A DNA stretch of 64,000 nt from Blattamonas nauphoetae (GCA_033064195.1 JARBJD010000037.1:307504-371503), one strand, 5' to 3'; numbered from the stretch's first letter, positions 43,095 through 54,344 are shown. Numbers and translations: made by a program. The notes: generated from the sequence alone by a model not told the origin.

Positions 43095-44574
43095 TCAAGA
43101 CGTTTTGGATTTCTTCTCTTCGCGGACTTCTTTGATGCTTTCGATGATCCACTCGAACTGCGCAACTAAATAAAACAAGAAGAGTCCACAGAAGGCACTC
43201 TTCAGAAGCTGCATGGCAGAGTTGATCCCAAGGAACATTTTTGCGACTGGGTTCAGAACGCCCAAAGTGATAAGAAACACCCCATCCCAGAATCGAATGT
43301 ACCGATGTGGGTTTGGCGGTGGGGTTGGAAGCTTCACTTTCATCAGCTCGTCATAATCGGAAAGCTGGCTCCGTGGGACAGTATTGCGGCGATGGATCTT
43401 TTGCCGGGCCAGTTGCTCTGCTCGTTTGTACTGCGTCCAGGCAGCGATGTAGTCTGGGTCTTGGCGCATGGAATGAGTCACTGCATGACGACGGAGGATG
43501 AGATGGAGACCAGCCACGCCCATCCCGAAAACAATGTTTGAGGAGAGCCAGACTCCGTCTTTGGCGCAAGAGGAGCGGCCTGGAGTGTAAGGGGGAGGGT
43601 CAGCCCACTGATTGGGAGGAAGAAGTGAATGGAACAAAGAACATACGCGGAGTGTCACGGCATTGATGACATTGGAGATAAATGAGAGCTCTGAGAAAAG
43701 GAAGTGGGACCAGGGGACTGTTGATGGGAAGACGAAGCGAGCTTGAGGGGGTGGAGTGGGGATCGTGACTCGGTGGTTTGGGTTGGACGCTTTTGCATTT
43801 GGAGGAGAAATGAGAGGAAGTTTATCTGCTTCGATGACTAAAGGAGTTGAGTGGATAATCTTCTTGTATGTTGAGAACTGTTGTCTATTCTTAATTGAGA
43901 GCACAATCACCTCAAAAATGCATCCGATGAAGAAAAAGTAGGCGTTTAGATGGAATTCTTCGAGTGAATGTGAAAGTAAGGCCTGATACATCCGGTAGAA
44001 CGTGAATCCAAACAAGACAATGGAGAAACTCATCCAGACGCCCCCAAGAATTAAGATGAATGAAACATCTCCCTTTGTTGAGACATTATACTCAACTGTT
44101 TGTTTGGTTGTGAGATATTCCTGTCTTTTGTGGAAAAATATCCAGAATGAGAGAAGAACAAATCCAGAGCCAGCAAACACGGACCTATGTACAAAGATAG
44201 CAGAAAAATAAAAAAACTGTAAATATCGATGATTAAAATACATACGGGAGAATTGAAACAAAAAATGAAACAATTTGAAAGAGAATTGTTACAATTTGTA
44301 TGAGTGTTTGAATAATTGGTGGTTGCTGATCTATTGTTGATGGAGAAATTATCAGATTCGACGAAGTGGCGTTGTAGAGTGTGAGAAACTGTTGATAACC
44401 ATTCATGCATTCTGTATGGTACGGACAATCGAACTCATCTTGTTTGGGCAGAAAGCCAAAGAGAAGTGTGCAAAATTTCCAGAACGACGGAAAAATGGAA
44501 AATATGACGTAAAATGCCGCAACACATAAGGTAAAATAACGGATATCTGGCTCGTTTCTCATAACTACGTTCAA
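43095..44574 (-). CDS. Polytopic membrane protein, unknown
   Basis: The start is at 44574 (MNVVMRNEPDIRYFTLCVAA), with intron 44185-44245 and a likely in-frame intron at 43608-43646 (39 nt). The product of about 460 residues has roughly seven or eight hydrophobic segments, among them YFTLCVAAFYVIFSIF, IVTILFQIVSFFVSIL, FAGSGFVLLSFWIFF, FILILGGVWMSFSIVLFGF and, at the end, FCGLFLFYLVAQFEWII. Soluble loops carry PPPPYTPG-like and YDELMKVKLPTPPPNPH phrases. N-glycosylation sequons (NATS) sit in the first long loop. I recognise no transporter or receptor family. Confidence 0.6.
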
Positions 44575-44654
44575 AGATGGTTTGATCAGCTGTCCTCACG
44601 AGTAGTGCGGCAAGAAAAGAAGAGCAATGAAATGAAAAGAAAGAGAATAATCGT

Positions 44655-45543
44655 TTAATGTGATGAATCACTTTCACCGTCAGATTCATCGACAACATCA
44701 TCATTATCATCATTGGAGTCGTCATCTTCTCGATGAGGCTTCTTCTCATCGGATACAGAATTTTCAAAATCAGAATCATCATAATTAGGAGCCTCATCAT
44801 CTATCAAATCAGGGTGATGCGAAGAAAAGCGAAAGACCTGCATTGTCAAGGACAGCCATCGGATCATCAAATATGGTTCTCAAAATTTCAGCAAATTGTG
44901 TGTCAGTTTCATCCTCATTGAATAATTCAAGGAATGAGAACGATGGGGGTGTGTCTACCGGTAGATTTGACTTGTTGGATTCAATAAAGTTCTGGGTAAG
45001 ATACAAGAAAGAGAATTTGACCTTATCTGGTTTCCATTTGATTGTTGATTGTTGGATTCTGGGCTCATAATCGTCCTCGTGGATTTGAAATCGCTTCTCC
45101 AGAATTTTGTTCTCAAAATAAGGATTTTCAGAGAATTCCTATGGAAATTTTTGATTTTTGGGAGAGAAAACTCAAACAAGTTTGATCGTGAATGCTGTGA
45201 TATCATTGGGATCGTCTTCGACAAACAAAGACGTACAATGCTTGAAAACAGCTTTAGTGTCAGGGTCCTCCAAAAAGGATCGAACAATTGGATGTGATTG
45301 GAACACCATCAGCCAAAAATGTGGAATTTGTCGTAAAATGGCATCACGGTCCTTATATATAGACATTGTCTGATTAACAAGATTTAAATCTATCTTTGTG
45401 ACAGTTTCTTCAATTTGATTGACAATATCATTGATTTGAGATTGAATATCGTGCAATTCTGTGAAATCTTCTAAATTGACAAATCAAAGGTTATGTTATA
45501 TGTGCATACCCTCTGACAGAGTTTCAGTTGATGGACCTGACAT
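44655..45543 (-). CDS. Nucleosome assembly protein (NAP/SET family)
   Basis: Four or five exons with introns of about 30-40 nt. After splicing: MSGPSTETLSEEDFTELHD, a long dimerisation helix (IQSQINDIVNQIEETVTKI), then DAILRQIPHFWLMVFQSHP, FLEDPDTKAVFKHCTSL, ITAFTIKLEFSENPYFENKI, and LEKRFQIHEDDYEPR followed by IKWKPDK. These match SET/NAP1 over the whole core, in particular IP-FW-FxxHP and NPYFENK. The C-terminus is a run of Asp/Glu/Ser, as typical for histone H2A-H2B chaperones. The length of ~230 residues is close to SET. The gene starts only 97 bases from the divergent coiled-coil gene. Confidence 0.88.
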
Positions 45544-45640
45544 TGCAGGCTTGTAATGATTGGAGACACGTGGTTAGTGGTGACAAAATTGATCCTTTGG
45601 TTCGATCTATTGGGATAAACTGCCCAACACCTCCAACTCT

Positions 45641-46762
45641 ATGATTAATTCCGACGACGATGATTCTCTGCACTCTTTCGGGGGTGGGGTGAGAGAAGGA
45701 GCACATTCAAGTCCGATGAGTGACGATATGGACACAATGAATGAATACCAAGATGATTTTGATAACGATTCCGACAATCAAGAGGTACCAAGATCAAAAG
45801 CATCCAAGATGATAAAGGGATCCCGAACAGTCGAACCAAAAGCCAAACCACAAGCTTCAAAACAGAAACAGAACTCATCATCAAAGAACCAAGCGAAAAT
45901 TTCCCCACGCCGCTCACAACCCAATAAACAACCCCCTACTCAAAGACCTCGTCCAAAGTTCATCCAATTATCGGAGGTTGAGATATCTGAACTTCAGCAA
46001 AATAATGCCAAACTCCAAGGTGAAATCAATACACTCAACAGAGATATCAGACGCCTACAACCCTATATTTTTCAAGCTCAACAGCTAGAAAGTCAAATTA
46101 TCGACAGAAAACGACGTAACAAACATCTCTCTCTTGAGTTGTCGACACTGGAGAAGAGTCTCGGAGAAATCAATCAATCACTCATTCGTACGAACGATGA
46201 TGATGACTCTCTTCCTGCCCTAGAACAAGAAAAGTCTATACTTCGTGATTCAATCAAAGAAAAGGAACAGAACTTGGCCAAGATCAATTCTGAACTCAAG
46301 CAATCGGACAAACGAAATTTACACATATCTCGTCAAATTCAACTCAATGATCGCCAAATTGAGGATCTATGCCAGAGAATTCGTACCTTGCAGCCTGATT
46401 CGTGGAGAGAGTCGCTGAAAAGTGCACTCGGGCCCCACTATTCACATTATGTTCAATCTATTGATTCTTCCTCTCGATCCCAAGGTGGTCGCTTCCCAAC
46501 GAAGTCTTTGCAACGAGAAGCGGAAATTGAGATATTCACGAAGAAAATTCAAGATGCGACAGAGACAAAGAACAGGACAATTCAAGGGCTTCAAAGTCAA
46601 CTTGAGAAGGTAAAAAACGAGGTTTTCAAGGCAAAATCAACCGCAGCTCGGCTAGAACAAGCAATTAGTCTGAAGGACAAGGAGATTCGACTTATTTTCC
46701 TTCAGATCACAGGACTCACCGTTCAATCGAACGCCAATACGCGAGGCCTTCCGCCTGCTTAA
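45641..46762 (+). CDS. Coiled-coil protein, unknown
   Basis: Single exon, 373 residues. The first ~110 residues are acidic then Lys/Pro/Gln-rich and disordered. Residues ~115-350 form long coiled coils with heptads (SELQQNNAKLQGEINTLNRD, QLESQIIDRKRRNKH, SLKDKEIRLIFLQ), broken near residue 265 by SALGPHYSHYVQS. Such proteins are common in flagellar or mitotic structures, but no specific match is recognised. Confidence 0.65.
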   Translation: MINSDDDDSLHSFGGGVREGAHSSPMSDDMDTMNEYQDDFDNDSDNQEVPRSKASKMIKGSRTVEPKAKPQASKQKQNSSSKNQAKISPRRSQPNKQPPTQRPRPKFIQLSEVEISELQQNNAKLQGEINTLNRDIRRLQPYIFQAQQLESQIIDRKRRNKHLSLELSTLEKSLGEINQSLIRTNDDDDSLPALEQEKSILRDSIKEKEQNLAKINSELKQSDKRNLHISRQIQLNDRQIEDLCQRIRTLQPDSWRESLKSALGPHYSHYVQSIDSSSRSQGGRFPTKSLQREAEIEIFTKKIQDATETKNRTIQGLQSQLEKVKNEVFKAKSTAARLEQAISLKDKEIRLIFLQITGLTVQSNANTRGLPPA

Positions 46763-47288
46763 TCTGTCTTCTTTTTTCTTGCTTTGTGACTAAATTATCA
46801 CGCTTTTCTCTTCTTTGACATTATTCTGTTCTGTATTTGGACGATCTCAATCGTTGTTCATTTCTTCTCTTTATAGATCCAAACGATTTAATGACATCTG
46901 ATTCTCCTTTTATTTTGAAAAAACTCAATCAATGGAAGATGTACAAAGGTCGATTTTGTCGATGGTATGATCAATGTCGGCTCATGGGTTCGATCGATGT
47001 AAATTCTAAATATCGCGTTAATCGAAAAGGGTGTCAGGTTTCAGCACGAAAAATGTGCAGAAATACACTTGACTGACCAGAGGTTGAATATCTTCATCAG
47101 ATTTTATTTTTTTCACATCAATTTCAGTGCTCGTTTGCAGTCACACACCAAAATTTTCATCCCCTTGTCGAAAGTTCTTGAAGAATGAAATCTTCACACC
47201 GTTATTCAAAACCTGCATTATCCCGGAGCACCGACAGGACACGCATCTTTGATCATTTGGACTCTTTCATCCTAGAATTAGGCTGATA
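46763..47288. other. Intergenic region before the MITE
   Basis: About 530 bases of A/T-rich sequence with short open stretches only. No gene recognised. Confidence 0.5.
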
Positions 47289-48135
47289 CAGTCGGAACAG
47301 TTCAACATCGCAGGAAAATAATTCAACATCGAACAAAATAGTTCAACATCGAACAAAATAATTCAACATCGAAACCGAATAATTCAATATCGAACAAAAA
47401 TATGCTCTCCTTCAATTGTGTGCCATTTAAATCTGATCTCAATCTATTCAAACAGCAGAGTCTAAATGGATTCGATCGAAGAAGTACTGCCTCGATCAAT
47501 TGGGACAATTTGGATCAGTTACTTATGGTTGATGAGAACCTCAGTTGACCGGAACGTCTATTTCTTCACTCTGTTGCCACATGTCAATGCATTGAATCTC
47601 ACAACTGCTCAACTTTCCATGACGCGATCATCCATGGCAAAGACATCAAAAAATATGAAGTTGGAAGGAATAGTTGACAAACCCAATTTGGTGAGTGGTC
47701 ATTTCTTAAGGTCCGACGGAGAATCGGGTCTGACAGCCGTGGTTATGATCATGAACCGCAGTGAATGGAGATGAATGATGTTTTTGATGACAGAGGGGGT
47801 GAAAATCAGAGTCAAACGGACCATGTAGGTCTGAATACAGAGTTTGGGAAAATACAAAATGTGAAAAAAATGGTTGTCGACAATGATGAATGGAAAAGGG
47901 TGAAAAGTTCATTCTATTTCCGATCGAATCTCAAAACACTGAAAAAAATGTCGGTTTTGTCGTTTCTGTACATAATTCACCTATATTCAACGTGTATGCA
48001 TATTTTATTTGAATGCTCTGGTGCTCTCTATCGTCATTCAAATTTCATGTTCGATGTTGAATTATTCGTTTTCGATGTTGAATTATTTTGTTCGATGTTG
48101 AATTATTTTCCTGTGATGTTGAACTATTCCGACTG
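47289..48135. mobile_element. Non-autonomous Tc1/mariner-type element (MITE-like)
   Basis: The ends are inverted repeats of about 100 bp. The left begins CAGTCGGAACAGTTCAACAT and the right ends ATGTTGAACTATTCCGACTG, each abutted by TA (47287-47288 and 48136-48137), the target duplication of this superfamily. Each arm is built of repeats of TTCAACATCG spaced about 20 nt: five copies on the left, four on the right. The ~640-bp core holds only short open stretches with no recognisable DDE/D transposase, so movement would need a partner supplying it. Differences between the arms (unit number and several substitutions) suggest it is not very recent. Confidence 0.75.
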
Positions 48136-49215
48136 TAGTGCCATCACAAAAGCGCATTAATTCATTCAACCGCCATAAATCAAGATTTTCCCAGAATCTG
48201 ATGGATAGTCCAACTAAGAAAAAAGAATGGAAAAATTATCTCCTGCTACTCATTGAGAAAACCGTCTTGCACTTGAAAAGTGTCACTTTTCACAATACTT
48301 TTTGGTAATATCTCAACAACCAGTGAATCAATTGTCATGCAATTTGTCCCAGATTCTTTGTTTGATGATCCGAACATTTGAGGCAAAATTTGGATACCAA
48401 TTTGTGGTATCTGGAAAAAAGTCAAATAACCGATTTTTTCTTGAAAACACTCACAGAGGCCACATTTTTCATCTTTTTTCATCAAAATCGTTTTTCAATG
48501 TCTTTACGAATCGAATGCTATTCATTTAGTGGATATCGGATGATTGGATGTGGAGATGTGACGTCGAAAAGTATATTTTTTTTGTGCGAATTGTTGTCTG
48601 AGGCTACAGGGCCCAAAAATGGGTCTTCATCTTCAAAATTTTGTCAGAATTATTTGCTCACCAAAACAACATTTCTCATAAAAAAATCTCGACTTATGGC
48701 GGTTTACTGAATTTCGGCGCTCTTGTGACAGGACTGGAATTGAATGAAGCGAATGAAGCCTCTAAGAATGAAAAAGGAGCTCGATTTGTGATTTCTCCCT
48801 TATTTTGGTTATTCCCTGAAGTTCTCGCTATCACCGTGGCGGTAGTTCTGCTTGTATGAACTGAACAAAACTTAGTTCTCGCCACCTCGACGTAATGCGC
48901 TCGTACTTGGCAAATGGTGCCCCTATCGCTGTCCGGAGACATCATTTTTGAAACTTCTGTCGGGTAGGATTTCATGGGCTCGCGCTAATTCGGTCCTCCC
49001 CAAGTGTCGAAGTGAATGACAGACGTCAGGAAACAGAATGAGGATTTAAATATTGTCGAACTAATTGTAAGACGGTAACCCATGGAATGATGTTGTTATT
49101 GAAAAGAAACGACGGGAATTCGGTACATGATGTGACCCACAAAGTTGTTGTCAAACAGTATCTCTCTTTGTTTTGTCAGTTTTCAGCCATTCAGGACACA
49201 ATCACCTCAAATGTC
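48136..49215. other. Gene-poor region, nothing recognised
   Basis: About 1.1 kb with many stops in all frames and short open stretches that look random. It could hold decayed sequence. No repeat, RNA or motif found. Confidence 0.4.
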
Positions 49216-49857
49216 TCTAGCTCAACCAAGATGGCAACTTCTCGTGTAAATTCACAATTCTCCTCTAGAACCAGGAAGATTCCTCCGATTCTTCCAACAA
49301 AACGACAGAAATCCTCAAAAATCGACGATCTGCTTCAATTGAAGGAAACACCAAACTCTTCTATCATGAAAGCAAAACCATTCGAACCAGTCGAAACGCT
49401 TGAAGGAACCATCTCGGAGCTTTATTTCACAGAAAATCGATGGAATCAGATTCGGATGTCAAGAGATTCATTCTGTCTCCTCATCGCCACAATTTTGTCT
49501 CTCTTCCCTGAAGGACCCCATCGTGGTCCAAACCGATAACTCTCTACAAGCGATTGTGTCATCCTTTACCTTGAATGGCTCTCATCAATGACTTCTTTGA
49601 ACAAAAAAGGTCAAGCGTTTCAATTCACGAAAACAATGATTTCAACAGCTGTCATCCGAATCGGACCAAAAATTCATGGAGCATTGGAATCCCTCTTCAA
49701 AGAACCTCCTCGACAAGTCCTCCATCCAACTTCAAAATGGCATATCGTTGCTCTTAAGGTCGATGTTCCGACAATAGAAGTGATCTGTATGTTTTCCCCC
49801 GAATGCCACCCACTTTCTCCACCCGTTGGATCTTTGGATATGGGTCAATATTTTTGA
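49216..49857 (+). pseudogene. Possible gene remnant or multi-exon gene, unknown
   Basis: An open stretch starts MATSRVNSQFSSRTRKIPPI and runs to about 49470. Coding-like sequence then continues in other frames (LKDPIVVQTDNSLQAIV, then TKTMISTAVIRIGPKIHGAL and LHPTSKWHIVALKVDV). I could not place GT-AG introns that join these cleanly, so either frameshifts or unrecognised introns separate them. No family recognised. Confidence 0.3.
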
Positions 49858-49860
49858 CAT

Positions 49861-50302
49861 CATAGAAAAGTTCGAGCACACATCGAAACCAACCGTCGCC
49901 ATTCTTTTTGTCAACTTTTCCAATCTCTCTTAAACAACTCTTTCACACCTCAAATAGCTGATCATGAGTGTTTTTTTTCAAAATCATCCCACCAGAAGTC
50001 TAGTCAGATGGAGATAAAAACAATTGATGGGATGATCTTATTGTGGTGGGCGATGTTGCCTCAACTATCGTCCTCACTGCACTAGTTATGTTTTTTTGAG
50101 AGAAAATATTGATGTTGAGAGGTGACCAGAAGGATAGGATAAAGAGTCAAATAAGAAGGCTGGTGATTGAGAGAGATGAAATTGATGTAGTGGAGGATGA
50201 ATGAGAAGAGTAATGTGGGGGTTGGGAAGGATGTTTGGGGGGAGTTGAGGGATGAGGAGGATGAGTGAAGAATGAGTGATGACGAGAGAGGACATTGGTA
50301 GG
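49861..50302. other. Gene-free stretch before the minisatellite
   Basis: About 440 bases, becoming purine-rich from ~50100 towards the tandem array. No gene recognised. Confidence 0.4.
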
Positions 50303-51172
50303 ACGGGGGAGGTGACTGGAGGACAAGGGAGGCGAGTGGAGGACAAGGGAGGCGAGTGGAGGTGACTGGAGGGCGAGGGAGGCGAGTGGAGGACAAGGGA
50401 GGCGAGTGGAGGTGACTGGAGGGCGAGGGAGGCGAGTGGAGGACGGGGAGGTGACTGGAGGACAAGGGAGGCGAGTGGAGGACAAGGGAGGCGAGTGGAG
50501 GTGACTGGAGGGCGAGGGAGGCGAGTGGAGGACAAGGCAGACGAGTGGAGGTGACTGGAGGGCGAGGGAGGCGAGTGGAGGACAAGGGAGGCGAGTGGAG
50601 GACAAGGCAGACGAGTGGAGGTGACTGGAGGGCGAGGGAGGCGAGTGGAGGACAAGGCAGACGAGTGGAGGTGACTGGAGGGCGAGGGAGGCGAGTGGAG
50701 GACAAGGGAGGCGAGTGGAGGACAAGGCAGACGAGTGGAGGTGACTGGAGGGCGAGGGAGGCTAGTGGAGGGCGAGGGAGGCGAGTGGAGGACAAGGGAG
50801 GTGACTGGAGGGCGAGGGAGGCGAGTGGAGGACAAGGGAGGCGAGTGGAGGACAAGGCAGACGAGTGGAGGTGACTGGAGGGCGAGGGAGGCGAGTGGAG
50901 GACAAGGGAGGCGAGTGGAGGACAAGGCAGACGAGTGGAGGTGACTGGAGGGCGAGGGAGGCGAGTGGAGGACAAGGGAGGCGAGTGGAGGACAAGGCAG
51001 ACGGGTGGAGGTGACTGGAGGGCGAGGGAGGCGAGTGGAGGACAAGGGAGGCGAGTGGAGGACAAGGCAGACGAGTGGAGGTGACTGGAGGGCGAGGGAG
51101 GCGAGTGGAGGACAAGGGAGGCGAGTGGAGGACAAGGCAGACGAGTGGAGGTGACTGGAGGACAAGGGAGGT
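50303..51172 (+). repeat. Purine-rich minisatellite with 10-nt units and 70-nt higher-order repeat
   Basis: The array is built of 10-nt blocks such as AGGTGACTGG, AGGGCGAGGG, AGGCGAGTGG, AGGACAAGGG, AGGACAAGGC and AGACGAGTGG. Several successive stretches repeat the seven-block order of about 70 nt. The plus strand is almost free of pyrimidines apart from scattered C and T, so it could form triplex or G-rich structures. Because the 10-nt period gives a 30-nt codon period, both strands stay open for hundreds of codons by chance. I do not call a gene here. Confidence 0.9.
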
Positions 51173-51369
51173 GAGTGGTTGACGATGGAGACTGATTGGG
51201 ACCAGTGGTTGAGGTGAAATAGGGTGGTTGTGTGGGCAATTGGAAGTCCTAAGACAATTGGAAGAAGAGTGAGTAAGAATGAAGGCAGAGAAAATTTAGA
51301 AATCTAATCGAATCTAAAACCAAGAGAAAAATGAAAGGAAAAATGTCAAATGATCGTTTCAGGCTTTCC

Positions 51370-51488
51370 CTCACTCATCCCAAGTCCTGCTGTGAACCTA
51401 GTACCGGACACAAGGCCATAGAAGGTACTAGGCTAGCCCTGTTCGGCCAAAAGGCCTGGCAGGATAAGCCAGGTATGGAATGAGTGAG
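51370..51488. other. Nested inverted-repeat structure, candidate structured RNA or element end
   Basis: Three perfectly nested pairings occur in 119 bases. Outer CTCACTCAT (51370-51378) pairs with 51480-51488. TCCTGC (51385-51390) pairs with 51459-51464. CCTAGTACC (51397-51405) pairs with 51424-51432. A small hairpin GGCCAAAAGGCC lies at 51445-51456, and an alternative stem CCTGGC/GCCAGG at 51455-51473. The 3' end of the transposase-like gene reads into this structure (stop at 51433-51435). It may be the terminus of the mobile element or an RNA in its 3' UTR. It does not match a tRNA, 5S rRNA or hammerhead. Confidence 0.55.
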
Positions 51489-53655
51489 GTGTTGGGGATT
51501 TAGAAATTATAGTGTTGTGAAGTGAAAATGTATCTGAATCGAAAAGAATAGGAGAATGAGGAGAAGAAAAAAGAATAGGAGAAGGAGGAGTAATAGGTTG
51601 AATGGGGGAAGTTTGAGAATTAGGAGAAGGAGGAGAATAATGAAGAATAGGAGAATGATAAGAAGAATGAAGAATAGGGGAATTTGGAGAAGAATCAATA
51701 ATATGAGAAGTAGGTGAAGTATCAGAAATATGAGAATTTGGAGAAGATGAAACAGAAGTTGTAATGCAAGAGTAACGAAAAGAAGTAATAGACTGAAGTC
51801 CCGAACTCAACTCATTCTCGTCCCGCCTCTCCACTTCTTCCTTCTCATACACCTTCCGCTCCCTCTTATCCACTCCCCGCTTCTCATGAAAACGTAAGAG
51901 AAAAGAAAAAGAAGATGAGTTAACACAAACTGGGGCACCGGTCAAGGAGGTATCGGAACGTAAAAAACCAAGATATTCTTTGAGACCGGTGATAATAACG
52001 CGAAAGTAAGAATGACTGTCTGGGAAGACAGTATGCCTAAAAGTCAGAGAAAAGGTCACTATGGAAAAAGAGACATACTCGGGGAAGTAATGAAAGGTAT
52101 TACTTTCATTACTGGGAAACTTTTCGAAATGCGAAGTGAAAAACGCACGAAGTTCATCCGAAGAGCGGATGGGGTGTTCGAGGTGATGTGAAACACAATT
52201 CGTTAAAACTCCGAATTCGGAGTCGCAGCAGTTTTTACCATGCTGCTCAGCAAAGAAACAATATGAAACTTTCTTCCCTAAAAACAGGGGGTTTTCAGAA
52301 GAAAGGAAGTAACCGAGAACATACTGGTTCCTAAAATGAGGACCAGTATCAGAGAAAACAGTGATGTGAGTTTTGGAACTATATGAATCAAGAGCAAATA
52401 AATCGGTTAAACATTCCTGAACAAAACGGTGGTCGTGTGAAAGAACAGGGGAAATAAAGTTGTGATATGATTTAGTGATAACAGAATTCTGTGAGGTGAA
52501 ACAAGTGATACATAAATGAGAAACTTGTGTCTGAGAATAAAAATCGTGTCCGATTTGGTCGTTTGCAAGAGGCAAACGCCAATTTTCTTTAAAATCCATC
52601 ACGATAACTAAAGAGTTATCGTCGATGTGTGAAGTGCAGTAATTGTAATAATTTCTTTGTTTTTCTGCTATTTCTTTGTGTTTTTTTATTGTTTCTAATT
52701 CTTTTTTTTCTTTTTCTGTTAATTTGTTGTTTGTTTCTTGTTTTTTTTGTAGATGTTTGCCTCGCTCACAAATTGAGCAAAGGTCTGTTCTTTTTGTTGC
52801 TTTTTTTAGAAAATTTGTTTTTTTACAAAATGAAGAATAGGACATTTTGGTTTTGCCATCTTGAACCAATTTCTGATGAAGGTCCTTCTTTGTTGAGGAG
52901 AGGAGCCTTGGTTCTAGTTTTGGTTTGATATTTGTTGAGGTATTTGGAGATATGGTTTGGTGTTGCGAGTTCGAATGATTCAGAAGGAAGTCCTCGTCGT
53001 CTTTGTCGAGCGAGTCAAGGACCGAAGGTTCTGTTTGAGAGATTATGAAACAATGAGAATAAAGAGGGCAAACTGTTTTTCTTCTTTTTTTTACTGAGTT
53101 TCGACTGTGATTCACAGCTTGGGGATGTATTGTCCATGATGGCTTTCATCAGGACTTCGTCATCCTCAATGTTGATTTTCTGTAGACGAAAATGGAGAGT
53201 AATACAAAAAGTATACCTGTTTCGAGGCCGGTCTCCGACGAGTTGGTGCTCTCGGTCTTCCATTTATTGTGTCGAAGCGGGAGTGTGCGTAATAGAAGCC
53301 TCCCTCTTCGACACGGAAGCCGAAGGTTTGTGTTTCGTGGAGACTACATACCTGCGAAACACACTGCATCAACCTAACCTTGTCATCATTATTCCTCATT
53401 TCGTTGTACAAATGAGATAATGATGACAATAATGAAGTGAATTTTGCTAAAGTGAGAAAGAATGAGAGAAAAGAGATTCAAACTGTTATAATGAGCTTGT
53501 ACAATCTGCCTAATTGGAATCAGTTCCCGACGACTATCCAGAGCTCGGATGAGAGGAGCTGCTGGATAGTCACTATGCTGTTTCAAGAGAAGGTCATAAA
53601 TCGCCTTCCCGTGGGTACTTGTTGTCGAATCTGATTTTGAGAGGTATTCTTGCAT
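51433..53655 (-). CDS. Transposase-like protein of an unnamed eukaryotic MDFxEN family, apparently intact
   Basis: The start ATG is at 53655 (MQEYLSKSDSTTSTHGKA). Three GT-AG introns (near 53435-53475, 53184-53220 and 53040-53085) join in phase to a long exon ending at 51433, giving about 720 residues. Motifs in order: a basic N-terminal part (RRPASKQKINIEDDE, KKKKKN), a Cys pair DLCSICERGK, a Lys/Glu coiled coil, then LVIVMDFKENWRLP, HITVFSDTGPHFRNQYV and FFAEQHGKNCCDSEFG. I recall the same three blocks (MDFxEN, SDGxxxQFKN, ATSHGKGxCDG) in a widespread group of animal transposon-encoded proteins. The acidic residues in them fit an RNase H-fold DDE-type site. The C-terminal third (SPNSHISDTSPTSH type) is low-complexity. 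No terminal inverted repeats were found. Confidence 0.65.
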
Positions 53656-53793
53656 CCTGAAGGAAATTCTTGATGGGATAGTTAGTTTTAGGTTTCTAGA
53701 GAAAATGTGTTGGGATGTGACACAAAGAGACAACAAAGGTCTCAATCAACCCACAAGTCAGTTTTCGTTCATATGTTCAACCACATCAGCTCT

Positions 53794-54317
53794 GTAAATC
53801 CACCTCGAACGACCCGCTTCTCCCTCCAATCCACCTCGAATGACCCTCTTAACACCTCCAATCCACCTCGAACGACCCGCTTCTCCCCTCCAATCCACCT
53901 CGAATGACCCTCTTAACACCTCCAATCCACCTCGAACGACCCGCTTCTCCCCTCCAATCAACCTCGAATGACCCTCTTAACACCTCCAATCCACCTCGAA
54001 CGACCCGCTTCTCCCCTCCAATCCACCTCGAATGACCCTCTTAACACCTCCAATCCACCTCAGAACGACCGCTTCTCCCCTCCAATCCACCTCGAATGAC
54101 CCTCTTAACACCTCCAATCCACCTCGAACGACCCGCTTCCCCTCCAATCAACCTCGAATGACCCTCTTAACACCTCCAATCCACCTCGAACGACCCGCTT
54201 CTCCCTCCAATCCACCTCGAATGACCCTCTTAACACCTCCAATCCACCTCGAACGACCCGCTTCTCCCCTCCAATCAACCTCGAATGACCAGCTTCCCGC
54301 CTCCAATCCACCTCGTA
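53794..54317 (+). repeat. Minisatellite with alternating 32-nt units
   Basis: Two unit types alternate, each opening CCTCCAATCCACCTCGAA. One continues CGACCCGCTTCTCC, the other TGACCCTCTTAACA. They give a 64-nt higher-order repeat, about eight times, with occasional one-base unit-length changes. Open frames across the array come from the repeat itself and are not called as genes. Confidence 0.9.
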
Positions 54318-54344
54318 TTGCTCTCCCTATCACTGGTGGACCTC

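Noticed and set aside
50082-51239. Long open frames on both strands over the minisatellite
   Set aside because: They arise from the 10-nt period (30-nt codon period). The implied proteins are pure repeats and no start context or intron supports them.
51370-51488. Resemblance of the minus strand here to the 3' half of 5S rRNA or a tRNA
   Set aside because: Only a few bases around an ACTTGGGATGAGTGA-like stretch match. The 5' half and conserved loops are absent, and the pairings do not form the 5S or cloverleaf fold.
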